DNA of 64,000 nt. It comes from Methylophilaceae bacterium LSUCC0401. GTDB lineage: Bacteria > Pseudomonadota > Gammaproteobacteria > Burkholderiales > Methylophilaceae. The position numbers were made by a program, and so were the translations under genes. Positions 41,856 to 51,660 of the stretch are shown in pieces. The notes beneath the pieces were generated by a model, which saw nothing but the letters and a program-made list of their open reading frames with translations, was not told where the DNA came from and did not search any database. The stretch is taken from assembly GCA_024919035.1 (NCBI GenBank), contig CP103442.1, forward strand, positions 124,001 through 188,000. The letters run 5' to 3'. Numbering within the stretch: the stretch's first letter is position 1; every line of letters starts with the position of its first letter.

Positions 41856-42299
41856 TTATGAGTTTAAGAAATCCAAAACGACGTCAACGTGTCCATTTAC
41901 TTTAACACCCCGCCATTCTTTTATGATGTTACCAGCTTCATCAATGATAAATGTACTTCTTTCAATGCCACGCACTTGTTTGCCGTACATATTTTTCATT
42001 TTAAGCACATCAAAAATATTGCACGCAACCGCTTCAGGGTCTGACAATAATTCAAATTTGAAATCGTATTTTGCCTTGAAATTTTCATGTGACTTAATAC
42101 TGTCTCTGGATATCCCAAATATTTCACAATTCAATTTTTTGAATGCTTCGATATTTGCAGAAAAATCAATACCTTCATTGGTACAACCTGGTGTTGAATC
42201 TTTAGGATAGAAATAAATGATCAGTTTTTTACCGGTAAAATTTTTTAGATCAAACTGGAGATTGTTAGTGCCTTCAAGGACGAAATTTTGTATTTTCAT
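41856..42299 (-). CDS. bcp: Peroxiredoxin of the Bcp/PrxQ family
   Basis: Thiol peroxidase that reduces hydrogen peroxide and organic peroxides, likely with thioredoxin. The active site is YFYPKDSTPGCTNEGIDF with the peroxidatic Cys in TPGCT, and FGISRDSIKSHENFKAKYDFKFELLSDP follows. The resolving Cys five residues later in E. coli Bcp (CTVQAC) is Gly/Ile here, so this copy should act by a 1-Cys mechanism or use another Cys (CEIFGISR or AVACNIFDV). Length 147 aa is typical. Confidence 0.9.
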   Translation of the reverse strand: MKIQNFVLEGTNNLQFDLKNFTGKKLIIYFYPKDSTPGCTNEGIDFSANIEAFKKLNCEIFGISRDSIKSHENFKAKYDFKFELLSDPEAVACNIFDVLKMKNMYGKQVRGIERSTFIIDEAGNIIKEWRGVKVNGHVDVVLDFLNS

Positions 42300-42346
42300 T
42301 GTTAATATTTTATTAAAGTTTAATTAATTTATGCGACAAATAAATC

Positions 42347-43042
42347 TTACTCAAGTTTAAAAGATATTGGTACTAAAACCGTGAAATTTCTTTTTTGTAA
42401 TTCTTCGGGAGGGTTTGGAAATGGAGCAGCACGTTTGACCATGTCGACCGCTTCATTATTTAAGATTTTATACCTCGATGCTTCTAAAATCTCAGTTTTG
42501 ACTAAATTTCCTTGGGGATCAATTTCAACATTTAACAGAACCTCTCCTTGCCATTGTCGCATTTGGGCAATTTTGGGATATTTTTTTTGCTTTGCAATCG
42601 CGCGCGTTAATTGATTTGTATAACTATCAGTGACCTGCTTTACAACTTCAGGCGAGGGTTGCGTGGGAACTGCTTCTGGGACAGGTTTTATTGCCTCCTC
42701 AATGGGTTGATCATTGAGTGGCTCTGCCATCTCTTCAATAATCGGCTCGATTACCTCCTTTTTAACCGTTTCTTGAATCGGCTTAATCTCCGGCTTCACT
42801 TCTTGTTTTTTTTCAACAGGTTTTTCTTGTTTCTTCGGCGGCTCGATAGGTTTGGGTATCTCTTCTATTTTTGGCGGTGGCTGTGGCTTACTTAATTCAA
42901 TTTCAACATTTAATAATTCAGGGATTACTACATCATTTAGATTCATTCGAGGAATTATGACCAATAACGAGGCATGCAGAAGCAAAGACAAAACAATTGT
43001 CTCAAAAAATTTAACTTCAAATTTTTGTAGAGTTGGGCCCAT
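42347..43042 (-). CDS. Energy transducer TonB
   Basis: Periplasm-spanning protein that carries proton-motive energy from ExbBD to outer-membrane receptors. It has one N-terminal membrane helix (IVLSLLLHASLLVII, with the conserved His), a Pro/Lys/Glu-rich rod (residues about 50-130, such as EEIPKPIEPPKKQEKPVEKK), and a C-terminal TonB domain (AIAKQKKYPKIAQMRQWQGEVLLNVEIDPQG through PFPNPPEELQKRNFTVLVPISFKLE). No exbB, exbD or receptor gene is adjacent. A possible use is lanthanide uptake for XoxF, but this is inference only. Confidence 0.88.
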   Translation of the reverse strand: MGPTLQKFEVKFFETIVLSLLLHASLLVIIPRMNLNDVVIPELLNVEIELSKPQPPPKIEEIPKPIEPPKKQEKPVEKKQEVKPEIKPIQETVKKEVIEPIIEEMAEPLNDQPIEEAIKPVPEAVPTQPSPEVVKQVTDSYTNQLTRAIAKQKKYPKIAQMRQWQGEVLLNVEIDPQGNLVKTEILEASRYKILNNEAVDMVKRAAPFPNPPEELQKRNFTVLVPISFKLE

Positions 43043-43076
43043 AAATAAAAAAACATAAACTAGTTTCAGTTAAGGA

Positions 43077-44351
43077 TTAAATTATCCCATCAAATGGAAG
43101 TATATTGACATAGGAATTTTTCCTAATTAAGTCTTGGTCTGCATCAAAAACAATAAAGCAATTTGCGTCAGACATTGATTTCAACATTCCTGAACCTTGT
43201 TGTAAAAGGGGAATCACTGAACAAGATTTTCCTTGGCGCTGTATGATCCCTCGAACAAATTCTTTACGACCTTTTTTTCTTTGGACTTCTGCATTAATTT
43301 TTAATTGTACATAGGGTAATTTTTCAAATTTTGCGCTGCCCATCATAAAGCGAATACTGGGCTTTACAAATTGTAAAAAAGTAACGGCTGCAGAGACTGG
43401 GTTGCCGGGTAAGCCAAAATAAAATGCTTTATTTACTTTACCAAATGCCATGGGTCGTCCAGGCTTAATCGCCATTTTCCAAAAAAGAACTTGCCCAATT
43501 TTTGTTAATATTTCTTTCATATAGTCAGCCTCACCGACAGAAACACCTCCGGTTGTAATAATCAAATCACATTCTCTCGATGCTTTCTTGAGTTGGTTTT
43601 CAAGTAAAATTTTATCGTCAGATAAATTTCCATAGTCCACTAAACATGCATACATTTTTTTAATGAAAGCTTTAATTAAAAAACGATTACTATCATAAAC
43701 TTGACCTGCTTTAATTTTCGATCCAAGCTGAACAACTTCATCTCCCGTGCTAAAAAAACCTATACGAATACATTGAAAAACTTTTACTTTTGTAATGCCA
43801 AGTGATGCAAGTAGACCAATATTACATGCATTTAAACAAACACCCTGTTTGATGGCCACTTGATTTTTTTTAATGTCTTCACCAATTTTACGAATATTTG
43901 CACCAACTTTTGGTTTGAAATCAAATTCAACAATTCCATGATTAATTTGAACCAGTTCTTGGGGGATGACGGTATCAAATGTCCGCGGAATCATTCCCCC
44001 AGTCATGATTTGTAAACATGATATCGATGAATTTTTAGTTTTGAGTGGATGACCCGCTAAAATTTTTCCATCAATTTTAAATTTATTATTTTTTGGCTTA
44101 ATAAATTTATGACGAAAAACATAGCCATCCATCGCTGAATTATTATAATTTGGAACATTCACTGGAGATCTTATATCTTCTGCTAAAAAACACCCTTGAG
44201 CTTCTTCGATCGGAAGATGCGTAGTTTTTTTGGTAACCGTTAGAAATTGTTCAAGCAGCATTAGGGCTTTTTCATAGGACATAGTATTTGGGTCGTATTC
44301 AGACAAGCAACCCTTGTCTTTTAAAAATTCATTTATTTTCATTTTTTTCAT
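43077..44351 (-). CDS. moeA: Molybdopterin molybdenumtransferase MoeA
   Basis: Inserts molybdenum into adenylylated molybdopterin, the last common step of molybdenum cofactor synthesis. Signature stretches are VNVPNYNNSAMDGYVF, LQIMTGGMIPRTFDTVIPQE, RIGFFSTGDEVVQLG, LIITTGGVSVGEADYMKE, KMAIKPGRPMAFGKV and FGLPGNPVSAAVTF. Length 424 aa is typical. It overlaps mobA by 23 bp, and both are in one operon with moaA, divergent from the formate dehydrogenase genes that need the cofactor. Confidence 0.95.
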   Translation of the reverse strand: MKKMKINEFLKDKGCLSEYDPNTMSYEKALMLLEQFLTVTKKTTHLPIEEAQGCFLAEDIRSPVNVPNYNNSAMDGYVFRHKFIKPKNNKFKIDGKILAGHPLKTKNSSISCLQIMTGGMIPRTFDTVIPQELVQINHGIVEFDFKPKVGANIRKIGEDIKKNQVAIKQGVCLNACNIGLLASLGITKVKVFQCIRIGFFSTGDEVVQLGSKIKAGQVYDSNRFLIKAFIKKMYACLVDYGNLSDDKILLENQLKKASRECDLIITTGGVSVGEADYMKEILTKIGQVLFWKMAIKPGRPMAFGKVNKAFYFGLPGNPVSAAVTFLQFVKPSIRFMMGSAKFEKLPYVQLKINAEVQRKKGRKEFVRGIIQRQGKSCSVIPLLQQGSGMLKSMSDANCFIVFDADQDLIRKNSYVNILPFDGII

Positions 44352-44904
44352 ATTTTTTTAATTCATCAAGCGTGTTGATATTAACAAATGCATCCTCATC
44401 CTCAAAAGAAACTGCTTCAAAACCAACTGAATTGATAAAGTTAATGAATCCACGATCTTCATTTTTAAGAAAAAGATTTAAATCATCAGCAATGGATGAA
44501 TGAAATAACCCCAAGGTTGGATGAATGTTATTTCGAGTTTGAGGAATGATGATTTTATGCGTGGACTGTTTTGATGTGCTCATTAATAATTGAGTCAGAT
44601 CTAAGGGTAAAAAGGGACTGTCGCATGGGGTGATTTGTAGCCATTCGGTTTGAATCATTTGTAATCCAGCATCAAGCCCAGCCAGCGGCCCCTGATAATC
44701 TTGTTTTTGATCGGGGATAATATTTTCTTTATATTTGAGATGATTACCAGCTTGGTTAATGTTAATAAAAACTTTTTCAACCTGATCCTTAATGCGATCA
44801 TATACATGTTCTATCAATGGCTTTTGTTTAAAGTAAGTTAATGCTTTATTTTGACCCATGCGCGATGACTTTCCGCCTGCAATGATTAATCCAGCAATCC
44901 TCAC
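44329..44904 (-). CDS. mobA: Molybdenum cofactor guanylyltransferase MobA
   Basis: Adds GMP to molybdopterin to form the guanine dinucleotide cofactor used by formate dehydrogenases. The nucleotide-binding motif is AGLIIAGGKSSRMGQNKAL, with QDYQGPLAGLDAGL and ITPCDSPFLPLDL (metal-binding Asp) further on. Length 191 aa matches the family. Its start abuts the moaA stop. Confidence 0.93.
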   Translation of the reverse strand: MRIAGLIIAGGKSSRMGQNKALTYFKQKPLIEHVYDRIKDQVEKVFININQAGNHLKYKENIIPDQKQDYQGPLAGLDAGLQMIQTEWLQITPCDSPFLPLDLTQLLMSTSKQSTHKIIIPQTRNNIHPTLGLFHSSIADDLNLFLKNEDRGFINFINSVGFEAVSFEDEDAFVNINTLDELKKYEKNENK

Positions 44905-45876
44905 TTAGCCTCCAGTGTGAGACATAAAACGAATAATTTGGGTTTTTGATTGCAAGTCAAAGTCATGAGATTTTGGTTTCACGAGCATCGCCTCTAAAAT
45001 AACCTTTTCTACTTCGTGATCTGATTGAGATGCTCGCAAAGGATCTATTAAATTGATCTTGTTCTCTTGTCCAAGGCAAAGATGTAAGTGACCATCAGCA
45101 CTAACTCGAATTCGATTACAGGCTTCACAAAAATTATGAGTATGAGGGGAAATAAATCCAACTGCGGTGTCGGTATTCTTAATTTTCCAGTAATCGGCGG
45201 GACCACCGGTTGATAAAGGAATTTTTATTAAAGAAAAATTCGATTCAATTAATTCTTTTGTTTTATCGCTGTCGATAAAACTATTGTATCGATCAAAACC
45301 AATGTCGCCTAATGGCATTTGTTCAATAAAAGTAATATTGAAATGACGTTCAATAGCGTAGTTTAATAAATCATTGATTTCATGATCATTGACATTTTTC
45401 ATTAAAACGACATTTAACTTTACTTGTATATTATTCTTTATTAACTCTAAATTTGATAACACTTGATTCAGGTCTCCCCCCCGGGTGATTGCTTTGAAGT
45501 GCTTTGCATTCAGACTGTCGAGACTGACGTTTATTCTTTTGATGCCAGATTTTTTCAATATGGAATATTTTTTATCTAGTTGTGATCCATTGGTTGTCAG
45601 CGTGAGTTCTTTGAGTTTTTTATTTTTTCCGAGCGAGCCAATTAAATCATCTATACCTCTTCTTACCAAAGGCTCTCCACCCGTTAATCGAATTTTGGTA
45701 ATACCTAAATTAATAAAAATTTGACTTAATCTTGTCATTTCCTCAATGGTGAGCATTTGTTGTTTTGGCATAAATTCAATATCTTCACTCATGCAGTATT
45801 GACAACGGAAATCACAACGATCAGTCACTGATAATCTTAAATAGGATATTTTTCTTTGATATTGATCAACTAACAT
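44905..45876 (-). CDS. moaA: GTP 3',8-cyclase MoaA
   Basis: Radical SAM enzyme that starts molybdopterin synthesis from GTP. The N-terminal cluster motif is DRCDFRCQYCMSED (CxxxCxxC), the C-terminal cluster has CEACNRIRVSADGHLHLCLG, and the SAM-contact ITKIRLTGGEPLVR is clear. The usual C-terminal GG is present (HTGG). Length 323 aa is normal. First gene of moaA-mobA-moeA, divergent from fdsG by 86 bp. moaB-E are not in this window. Confidence 0.96.
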   Translation of the reverse strand: MLVDQYQRKISYLRLSVTDRCDFRCQYCMSEDIEFMPKQQMLTIEEMTRLSQIFINLGITKIRLTGGEPLVRRGIDDLIGSLGKNKKLKELTLTTNGSQLDKKYSILKKSGIKRINVSLDSLNAKHFKAITRGGDLNQVLSNLELIKNNIQVKLNVVLMKNVNDHEINDLLNYAIERHFNITFIEQMPLGDIGFDRYNSFIDSDKTKELIESNFSLIKIPLSTGGPADYWKIKNTDTAVGFISPHTHNFCEACNRIRVSADGHLHLCLGQENKINLIDPLRASQSDHEVEKVILEAMLVKPKSHDFDLQSKTQIIRFMSHTGG

Positions 45877-45962
45877 TCAAACAGGATTAAGAATAATGAT
45901 TTCTCTTATTAAAAGGAATTAATTAACAAGTATAATACTCATATAAGTTAGGTCAATTAATT

Positions 45963-46415
45963 ATGAATGAAATAAATATACAAGTACATATCGATAAATT
46001 TAAAGATACACCAGGGGGATTGCTTCCATTGATGCATTCTATTCAGGATGAGTTTGGATATATTCCTGAAGAAAGCTATCCTTTAATTTCACAATCGATG
46101 AATCTATCAGTTGCAGAGATTCATGGATTTGTATCTTTTTATCATCATTTTAGAACTAGAAAAACGGGAAGAAATATAATACAAGTTTGTCGAGCTGAAT
46201 CTTGTCAGGCGATGAATGTCAGACATTTGGAACAATATATAAAAAATAAGCTGGGTATTGATTATCATGAAATGACGGAGGATCAAAAATTTTCATTAGA
46301 GCCAGTGTATTGTTTAGGAAATTGTGCCTGCTCCCCCTCGATTATGATTAATGATGAGGTGTATGGTCGGGTAACCGAAGAAAAAGTTGATCAATTAATC
46401 AAGGATTATAAATAA
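45963..46415 (+). CDS. fdsG: NAD-dependent formate dehydrogenase gamma subunit FdsG
   Basis: NuoE-like thioredoxin-fold subunit carrying one [2Fe-2S] cluster in the soluble NAD-linked formate dehydrogenase. Cluster cysteines appear in [11 protein letters not shown] and [15 protein letters not shown]. Length 150 aa fits FdsG rather than NuoE. A TATAAT at 45931-45936 could be its -10 box. Its stop overlaps the fdsB start. Confidence 0.94.
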   Translation: MNEINIQVHIDKFKDTPGGLLPLMHSIQDEFGYIPEESYPLISQSMNLSVAEIHGFVSFYHHFRTRKTGRNIIQVCRAESCQAMNVRHLEQYIKNKLGIDYHEMTEDQKFSLEPVYCLGNCACSPSIMINDEVYGRVTEEKVDQLIKDYK

Positions 46416-47968
46416 TGGGTTTTAAAATTTTTGTGCCAATAGACTCAACATCTTTGTCACTTGGAGCTGATGACGTTGCTGATTTAATTGCGGCTACAGC
46501 AAAAAAAAGAAATATTGATGTCACAATTATTCGTAATGGATCTCGAGGCATGTTTTGGCTTGAACCCTTAGTTGAAGTTCAGACAGATGATGGAAGATTA
46601 GCTTATGGCCCGATTGAAATGAATGATGTTGATTCATTATTTGATTGTGAGTTTTATTTGGGTGGACAGCATCCCAAATACTTAGGCCCAACTGAAGAAT
46701 TGACATGGTTAAAAAAACAAGAAAGACTAACTTTTGCCCGAACAGGCATCACTGACCCACTTTCGATTGATGATTACATTGCTCACGACGGTTTCAATGG
46801 ACTTCTGAAATCATTAAAAATGACTAATCAGCAAATTGTAGATGAAGTTAAAGAATCAGGGTTAAGAGGCCGTGGTGGTGCTGCATTTCCAACAGGCATC
46901 AAATGGCAAACTGTTCTCGATGTAGAGTCAGATCAAAAATATATTGTATGTAATGCTGACGAAGGGGATTCAGGAACATACTCAGACCGAATGGCCATGG
47001 AAAATGACCCCTTTATGCTCATTGAAGGAATGGTTATTGCTGGGCTAGCCGTCAATGCCGATCATGGTTATATTTATCTGAGGTCGGAATACCCTCATGC
47101 ACTTGTAACCTTAAATAAAGCTATCAAAATTGCTGAAGAAAATAACTACCTTGGTAAAAATATTTTAAATTCGGGTAAAAATTTTAATTTAGAAGTGCGA
47201 AGAGCAGCCGGAGCTTATATTTGTGGAGAGGAAACATCATTACTTGAGAGCCTAGAAGGAAAAAGAGGGTTGGTTCGCTATAAACCCCCATTGCCTGCGA
47301 TTAAAGGACTTTTTGGTAAACCAACGGTGGTGAATAACGTCATTTCGCTTGCAACGATTCCTATCATTATGTCAAAAGGCGCTAAGTACTATGCTAATTT
47401 TGGGGTAGGCCGATCTAAAGGAACATTACCCATTCAGTTAGCGGGCAATCTAAAAAATACAGGATTGATTGAAAAAGCATTTGGAATCACATTGCGTGAA
47501 CTTTTGTATGATTTCGGCGGAGGTTCAGCATCAGGGAAAAAAATTAAAGCTGTCCAGGTGGGAGGCCCGCTTGGAGCGTTTATAGCTGAAGAACATTTTG
47601 ATATTGAATTAGATTATGAAGCATATTCTAAACTTAATGCAGTTGTCGGTCACGGCGGTATCGTTGCCTTTGATGAAACCGTAAATATGGCAGAAATGGC
47701 CAGGTATTCATTTGAGTTCTGTGCAATTGAGTCTTGCGGAAAATGTACCCCATGTCGCATTGGTTCAACTCGAGGTATGGAGGTGATTGATAAAATTACC
47801 GCAAATGATGAGCAAGCAAAAAATGTTCAATTATTAGAAAATTTATGTGACACCATGGTTAATGGATCATTATGTGCGATGGGTGGGATGACACCTTTTC
47901 CAGTAATGAGTGCATTAAAATATTTCCCTAAAGATTTTGGGGTTGATACAAATGCGTCGGACACTTAG
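46415..47968 (+). CDS. fdsB: NAD-dependent formate dehydrogenase beta subunit FdsB
   Basis: NuoF-like flavoprotein subunit that binds FMN, NAD and a [4Fe-4S] cluster and hands electrons to NAD+. Residues 1-110 are an extra thioredoxin-like N-terminal part typical of FdsB. The NAD/FMN motifs follow: SGLRGRGGAAFPTGIKW, CNADEGDSGTYSDR, GAYICGEETSLLESLEGKRG, and the cluster cysteines in SCGKCTPCRIGS and the later LCAMGG. Length 517 aa is typical. Confidence 0.95.
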   Translation: MGFKIFVPIDSTSLSLGADDVADLIAATAKKRNIDVTIIRNGSRGMFWLEPLVEVQTDDGRLAYGPIEMNDVDSLFDCEFYLGGQHPKYLGPTEELTWLKKQERLTFARTGITDPLSIDDYIAHDGFNGLLKSLKMTNQQIVDEVKESGLRGRGGAAFPTGIKWQTVLDVESDQKYIVCNADEGDSGTYSDRMAMENDPFMLIEGMVIAGLAVNADHGYIYLRSEYPHALVTLNKAIKIAEENNYLGKNILNSGKNFNLEVRRAAGAYICGEETSLLESLEGKRGLVRYKPPLPAIKGLFGKPTVVNNVISLATIPIIMSKGAKYYANFGVGRSKGTLPIQLAGNLKNTGLIEKAFGITLRELLYDFGGGSASGKKIKAVQVGGPLGAFIAEEHFDIELDYEAYSKLNAVVGHGGIVAFDETVNMAEMARYSFEFCAIESCGKCTPCRIGSTRGMEVIDKITANDEQAKNVQLLENLCDTMVNGSLCAMGGMTPFPVMSALKYFPKDFGVDTNASDT

Positions 47969-48001
47969 AATAGAGTAATTAACAAGGTAGTTAAAACAAA
48001 T

Positions 48002-50842
48002 ATGGACGATACGAGAGATTTTGGAACACCAAAAAAGGATGCTTTAAAGCAAATAACTTTGACTATTGATGGTCAGAAAGTTTCCGTTGCTGAAGGAACA
48101 TCAGTAATGCGTGCAGCCTCTGAGCTTGGATCGTCAATTCCTAAGTTATGTGCCACAGATTCACTTGAGCCATTTGGTTCATGTCGATTATGTTTGGTTG
48201 AAATCCAAGGAAAAAGAGGATACCCAGCTTCATGTACGACCCCTGTTGAAGAGGGAATGGTTGTTTCAACCCAGACTCCAAAATTAGCCGATATTCGAAA
48301 AGGTGTGATGGAGTTATATATATCTGATCACCCATTGGATTGTCTCACTTGTGCAACCAACGGTGATTGCGAGCTACAGGATATGGCAGGCGCAGTCGGG
48401 CTCAGAGAAGTGAGGTATGGGTATGAAGGTTTAAATCACTTAAATGCAGAAAAAGACGAGTCCAATCCATATTTCACTTTTGATCCTTCAAAATGTATTG
48501 TCTGTTCAAGATGTGTCCGAGCCTGTGAAGAAACTCAGGGAACGTTTGCGTTAACCATCGACAGCCGTGGTTTTGATTCCAAAGTATCAGCAGGAAATAA
48601 AAACTTCTTTGATTCTGAATGTGTTTCATGTGGTGCTTGTGTGCAAGCATGTCCCACTGCAACATTGATGGAAAATTCAGTTATTAAGTCAGGTGTTCCT
48701 GAAAGATCAGTGACCACAACCTGCGCATATTGTGGGGTGGGATGTTCTTTTAATGCGGAGATGAAGGGTGAGGAATTGGTTCGTATGACGCCAAATAAGA
48801 ATGGCGGGGCTAATCATGGACACTCTTGTGTTAAGGGAAGATTTGCCTGGGGGTACGCGACACACAAGGATCGTATCACCACTCCAATGATTCGTAAAAG
48901 TATTCATGACCCATGGGAAGAAGTTTCTTGGGATGAAGCAATAAATTACGCCGCTAAAGAAATTTCACGTATCCAAAAAAAATACGGCACCGAAGCTGTG
49001 GGAGCAATTAACTCATCTCGTTGCACCAACGAAGAAACTTATTTAGTTCAAAAACTTGTCCGAGCAGGTTTTGGCAATAATAATATTGATACTTGCGCGC
49101 GTGTTTGCCATTCACCTACGGGTTACGGTCTGAAACAAACACTTGGTGAATCTGCTGGGACACAGAATTTTGACTCTGTAATGAAATCAGATGTCATTAT
49201 GGTGATTGGTGCAAATCCAACAGATGGCCACCCTGTTTTTGGGTCGCAAATGAAACGTCGATTAAGACAGGGCGCCAAGCTAATTGTGGTAGATCCAAGG
49301 GAAATCGACCTAGTCAATAAGACACCTCATGTGAAGGCTGACTATCACTTAAAATTAAAACCAGGTACCAATGTCGCTATAATTAATGCGATTGCTCATG
49401 TCATTGTTACTGAGGGATTGGTTGATGAACAATTTGTAAATGATCGATGTGAAATAGATTCTTTCAAAAAGTGGGCTGATTTTGTCGGTTTGGAAAAAAA
49501 TTCACCAGAAGCCTTGCAATTAGAAACAGGAGTCCCTGCTGAAACAGTAAGACAGGCTGCACGTTTATTTGCTAAAGAAAATAATGGATCCATTTATTAT
49601 GGTTTAGGTGTGACTGAGCATAGCCAAGGTTCTACCATGGTTATGGGTATAGCAAACTTAGCGATGGCAACAGCTAATATTGGTCGCGAAGGAGTTGGAG
49701 TAAATCCTCTTCGTGGGCAAAATAATGTTCAAGGCTCATGCGATATGGGCTCATTTCCTCATGAGTTCCCTGGATATAGGCATGTTTCAGATGATGAAAC
49801 AAGAAAGATGCTTGAAGAGAGCTGGGGCGTTCAGTTGCAGTCAGAACCAGGCTTGAGGATTCCCAATATGCTAGATTCAGCAATTGATGGTTCTTTTAAA
49901 GGTTTATATTGCCAAGGTGAAGATATTGCTCAATCGGATCCAAATACCCAACATGTGACTCACGCCTTGGAGTCAATGGAGTGTGTGATTGTCCAAGATT
50001 TATTCTTAAATGAAACAGCAATGTATGCTCATGTATTTCTTCCAGGTTCGTCCTTTTTAGAAAAAAGTGGAACATTTACTAATGCGGAAAGACGCATTTC
50101 TCCAGTTCGCAGGGTGATGTCACCAAAAAATGGTTATGAGGACTGGGAAGTAACACAAATGTTATCAAATGCATTAGGTTATAAAATGAACTATAACCAT
50201 GCCTCAGAAATTTTAGATGAAATTGCTAAATTAACTCCAACTTTCAAAAATGTTTCATTCAAAAAGCTAGATGAGTTAGGAAGTATCCAGTGGCCTTGTA
50301 ATGATGAACACCCAGATGGAACACCGACAATGCATATTGATGAATTTGTGCGTGGTAAAGGTAAATTTTTTGTGACTGAATATATTCCTACAACAGAAAA
50401 AGTAAATAAACGCTTCCCTTTAATCTTAACCACAGGAAGAATACTTTCACAATATAATGTGGGAGCACAAACCAGAAGAACTGAAAATAGTCAGTGGCAT
50501 TCTGAAGACCTTATAGAAATCCACCCTCATGATGCTGAAGAGAGAGGGATCAACAACGGTGATTGGGTAGGCATTACTAGTCGAGCTGGTGAAACAGTAC
50601 TGAGGTGTCAGATTACCGAAAGGGTTCAGCCTGGAGTGGTTTATACAACTTTTCATCACCCTTTTTCGGGAGCGAATGTTATCACAACGGATAATTCAGA
50701 TTGGGCAACCAACTGCCCTGAGTTTAAAGTGACCGCTGTGCAATTAACCAAAGTGAGTCAAGTTTCATCTTGGCAGGAAAAGTACAGATCTTTTAGTGAA
50801 CAACAAATCTCTTTTGTTGATACTAAAAAAGAAAAAGTTTAA
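48002..50842 (+). CDS. fdsA: NAD-dependent formate dehydrogenase alpha subunit FdsA
   Basis: Catalytic subunit that oxidises formate to CO2 at a molybdenum centre. In order it has a [2Fe-2S] domain (GSCRLCLVEI), the HPLDCLTCATNGDCELQD cluster site, two ferredoxin-like [4Fe-4S] motifs (CIVCSRCVRAC and CVSCGACVQACP), the CAYCGVGCSF cluster of the catalytic domain, and the Mo-ligand Cys369 in TCARVCHSP (Sec in some enzymes). The C-terminal molybdopterin dinucleotide domain includes TTGRILSQYNVGAQTRR. Length 946 aa is as expected. Confidence 0.96.
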   Translation: MDDTRDFGTPKKDALKQITLTIDGQKVSVAEGTSVMRAASELGSSIPKLCATDSLEPFGSCRLCLVEIQGKRGYPASCTTPVEEGMVVSTQTPKLADIRKGVMELYISDHPLDCLTCATNGDCELQDMAGAVGLREVRYGYEGLNHLNAEKDESNPYFTFDPSKCIVCSRCVRACEETQGTFALTIDSRGFDSKVSAGNKNFFDSECVSCGACVQACPTATLMENSVIKSGVPERSVTTTCAYCGVGCSFNAEMKGEELVRMTPNKNGGANHGHSCVKGRFAWGYATHKDRITTPMIRKSIHDPWEEVSWDEAINYAAKEISRIQKKYGTEAVGAINSSRCTNEETYLVQKLVRAGFGNNNIDTCARVCHSPTGYGLKQTLGESAGTQNFDSVMKSDVIMVIGANPTDGHPVFGSQMKRRLRQGAKLIVVDPREIDLVNKTPHVKADYHLKLKPGTNVAIINAIAHVIVTEGLVDEQFVNDRCEIDSFKKWADFVGLEKNSPEALQLETGVPAETVRQAARLFAKENNGSIYYGLGVTEHSQGSTMVMGIANLAMATANIGREGVGVNPLRGQNNVQGSCDMGSFPHEFPGYRHVSDDETRKMLEESWGVQLQSEPGLRIPNMLDSAIDGSFKGLYCQGEDIAQSDPNTQHVTHALESMECVIVQDLFLNETAMYAHVFLPGSSFLEKSGTFTNAERRISPVRRVMSPKNGYEDWEVTQMLSNALGYKMNYNHASEILDEIAKLTPTFKNVSFKKLDELGSIQWPCNDEHPDGTPTMHIDEFVRGKGKFFVTEYIPTTEKVNKRFPLILTTGRILSQYNVGAQTRRTENSQWHSEDLIEIHPHDAEERGINNGDWVGITSRAGETVLRCQITERVQPGVVYTTFHHPFSGANVITTDNSDWATNCPEFKVTAVQLTKVSQVSSWQEKYRSFSEQQISFVDTKKEKV

Positions 50843-50845
50843 ATA

Positions 50846-51649
50846 TTGAGCGACCCAAGCTTATATTCAAAACATTTAGTTACAGATTCTAACTTACCTA
50901 ACTCCGACACTGAGGATTATCTTTCTAATGAAATGCCAATTGCTGTGAGTTATAACGGAATAGCTCATGTTGTTATGATGGCTTCACCCACTGATTTAGA
51001 GGAGTTTGTTGTTGGATTTTCATTCACAGAGGGAATCATTTCAAAATTTCAAAATATTTTCGATATTGAAATAAAAAAAAATGAGAACGGTATTCAAATA
51101 GAGGTTGAGATTGCCCAAGAAAATTTTCAAAAATTAAAAGAAGTGAAAAGAAATTTATCTGGAAAAACTGGCTGTGGAATTTGTGGAGTTGAGAGTCTAG
51201 ATTATTTTTCTCAAAGATTATTAGCAAATTATCCAAAGAAAAAAGATAATCAATTAGATAAAAAAATTATTCAAAAAAGTCTTGAGATATTTAATGCCAA
51301 TCAAGACGCACAGTCAAAAACTGGATCAATTCATGCGGCGGCCTTATTTGATCAAGACGGGAATTTATTATCAATTAAGGAAGATGTTGGAAGACATAAT
51401 GCCATGGATAAATTAATTGGCTCTAAATTAATGAACAATTTGTTAGGACATTTCATTGTATGTTCAAGTCGGGCTAGCTACGAAATGGTACAAAAAGTGC
51501 TAACGACAGAAATTTCGATCCTAATTGCTATATCTGCTCCCACTTCAATGGCAGTGAATCTTGCCGTCAAAAATTCTCTGACATTAATTGGCTTTGCTAG
51601 AGAAAAAAGATTCGTCACCTATGCTCACAAGCATCGAATAATCTTGTAA
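50846..51649 (+). CDS. fdhD: Formate dehydrogenase accessory sulfurtransferase FdhD
   Basis: Carries sulfur to the molybdenum cofactor before insertion into formate dehydrogenase. The CxxC motif is in KTGCGICGVESL; SIHAAALFDQDGNLLSIKEDVGRHNAMDKLIG and CSSRASYEMVQKVLTTEISILIAISAPTS are typical of the family. The start appears to be TTG at 50846, 3 bp after fdsA. Length 267 aa fits. Confidence 0.94.
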   Translation: MSDPSLYSKHLVTDSNLPNSDTEDYLSNEMPIAVSYNGIAHVVMMASPTDLEEFVVGFSFTEGIISKFQNIFDIEIKKNENGIQIEVEIAQENFQKLKEVKRNLSGKTGCGICGVESLDYFSQRLLANYPKKKDNQLDKKIIQKSLEIFNANQDAQSKTGSIHAAALFDQDGNLLSIKEDVGRHNAMDKLIGSKLMNNLLGHFIVCSSRASYEMVQKVLTTEISILIAISAPTSMAVNLAVKNSLTLIGFAREKRFVTYAHKHRIIL

Positions 51650-51660
51650 AATACCAACCC

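Noticed and set aside
48141-50659. Several minus-strand frames opposite fdsA
   Set aside because: All are shadows of a well-conserved catalytic subunit; none has a start signal or domain.
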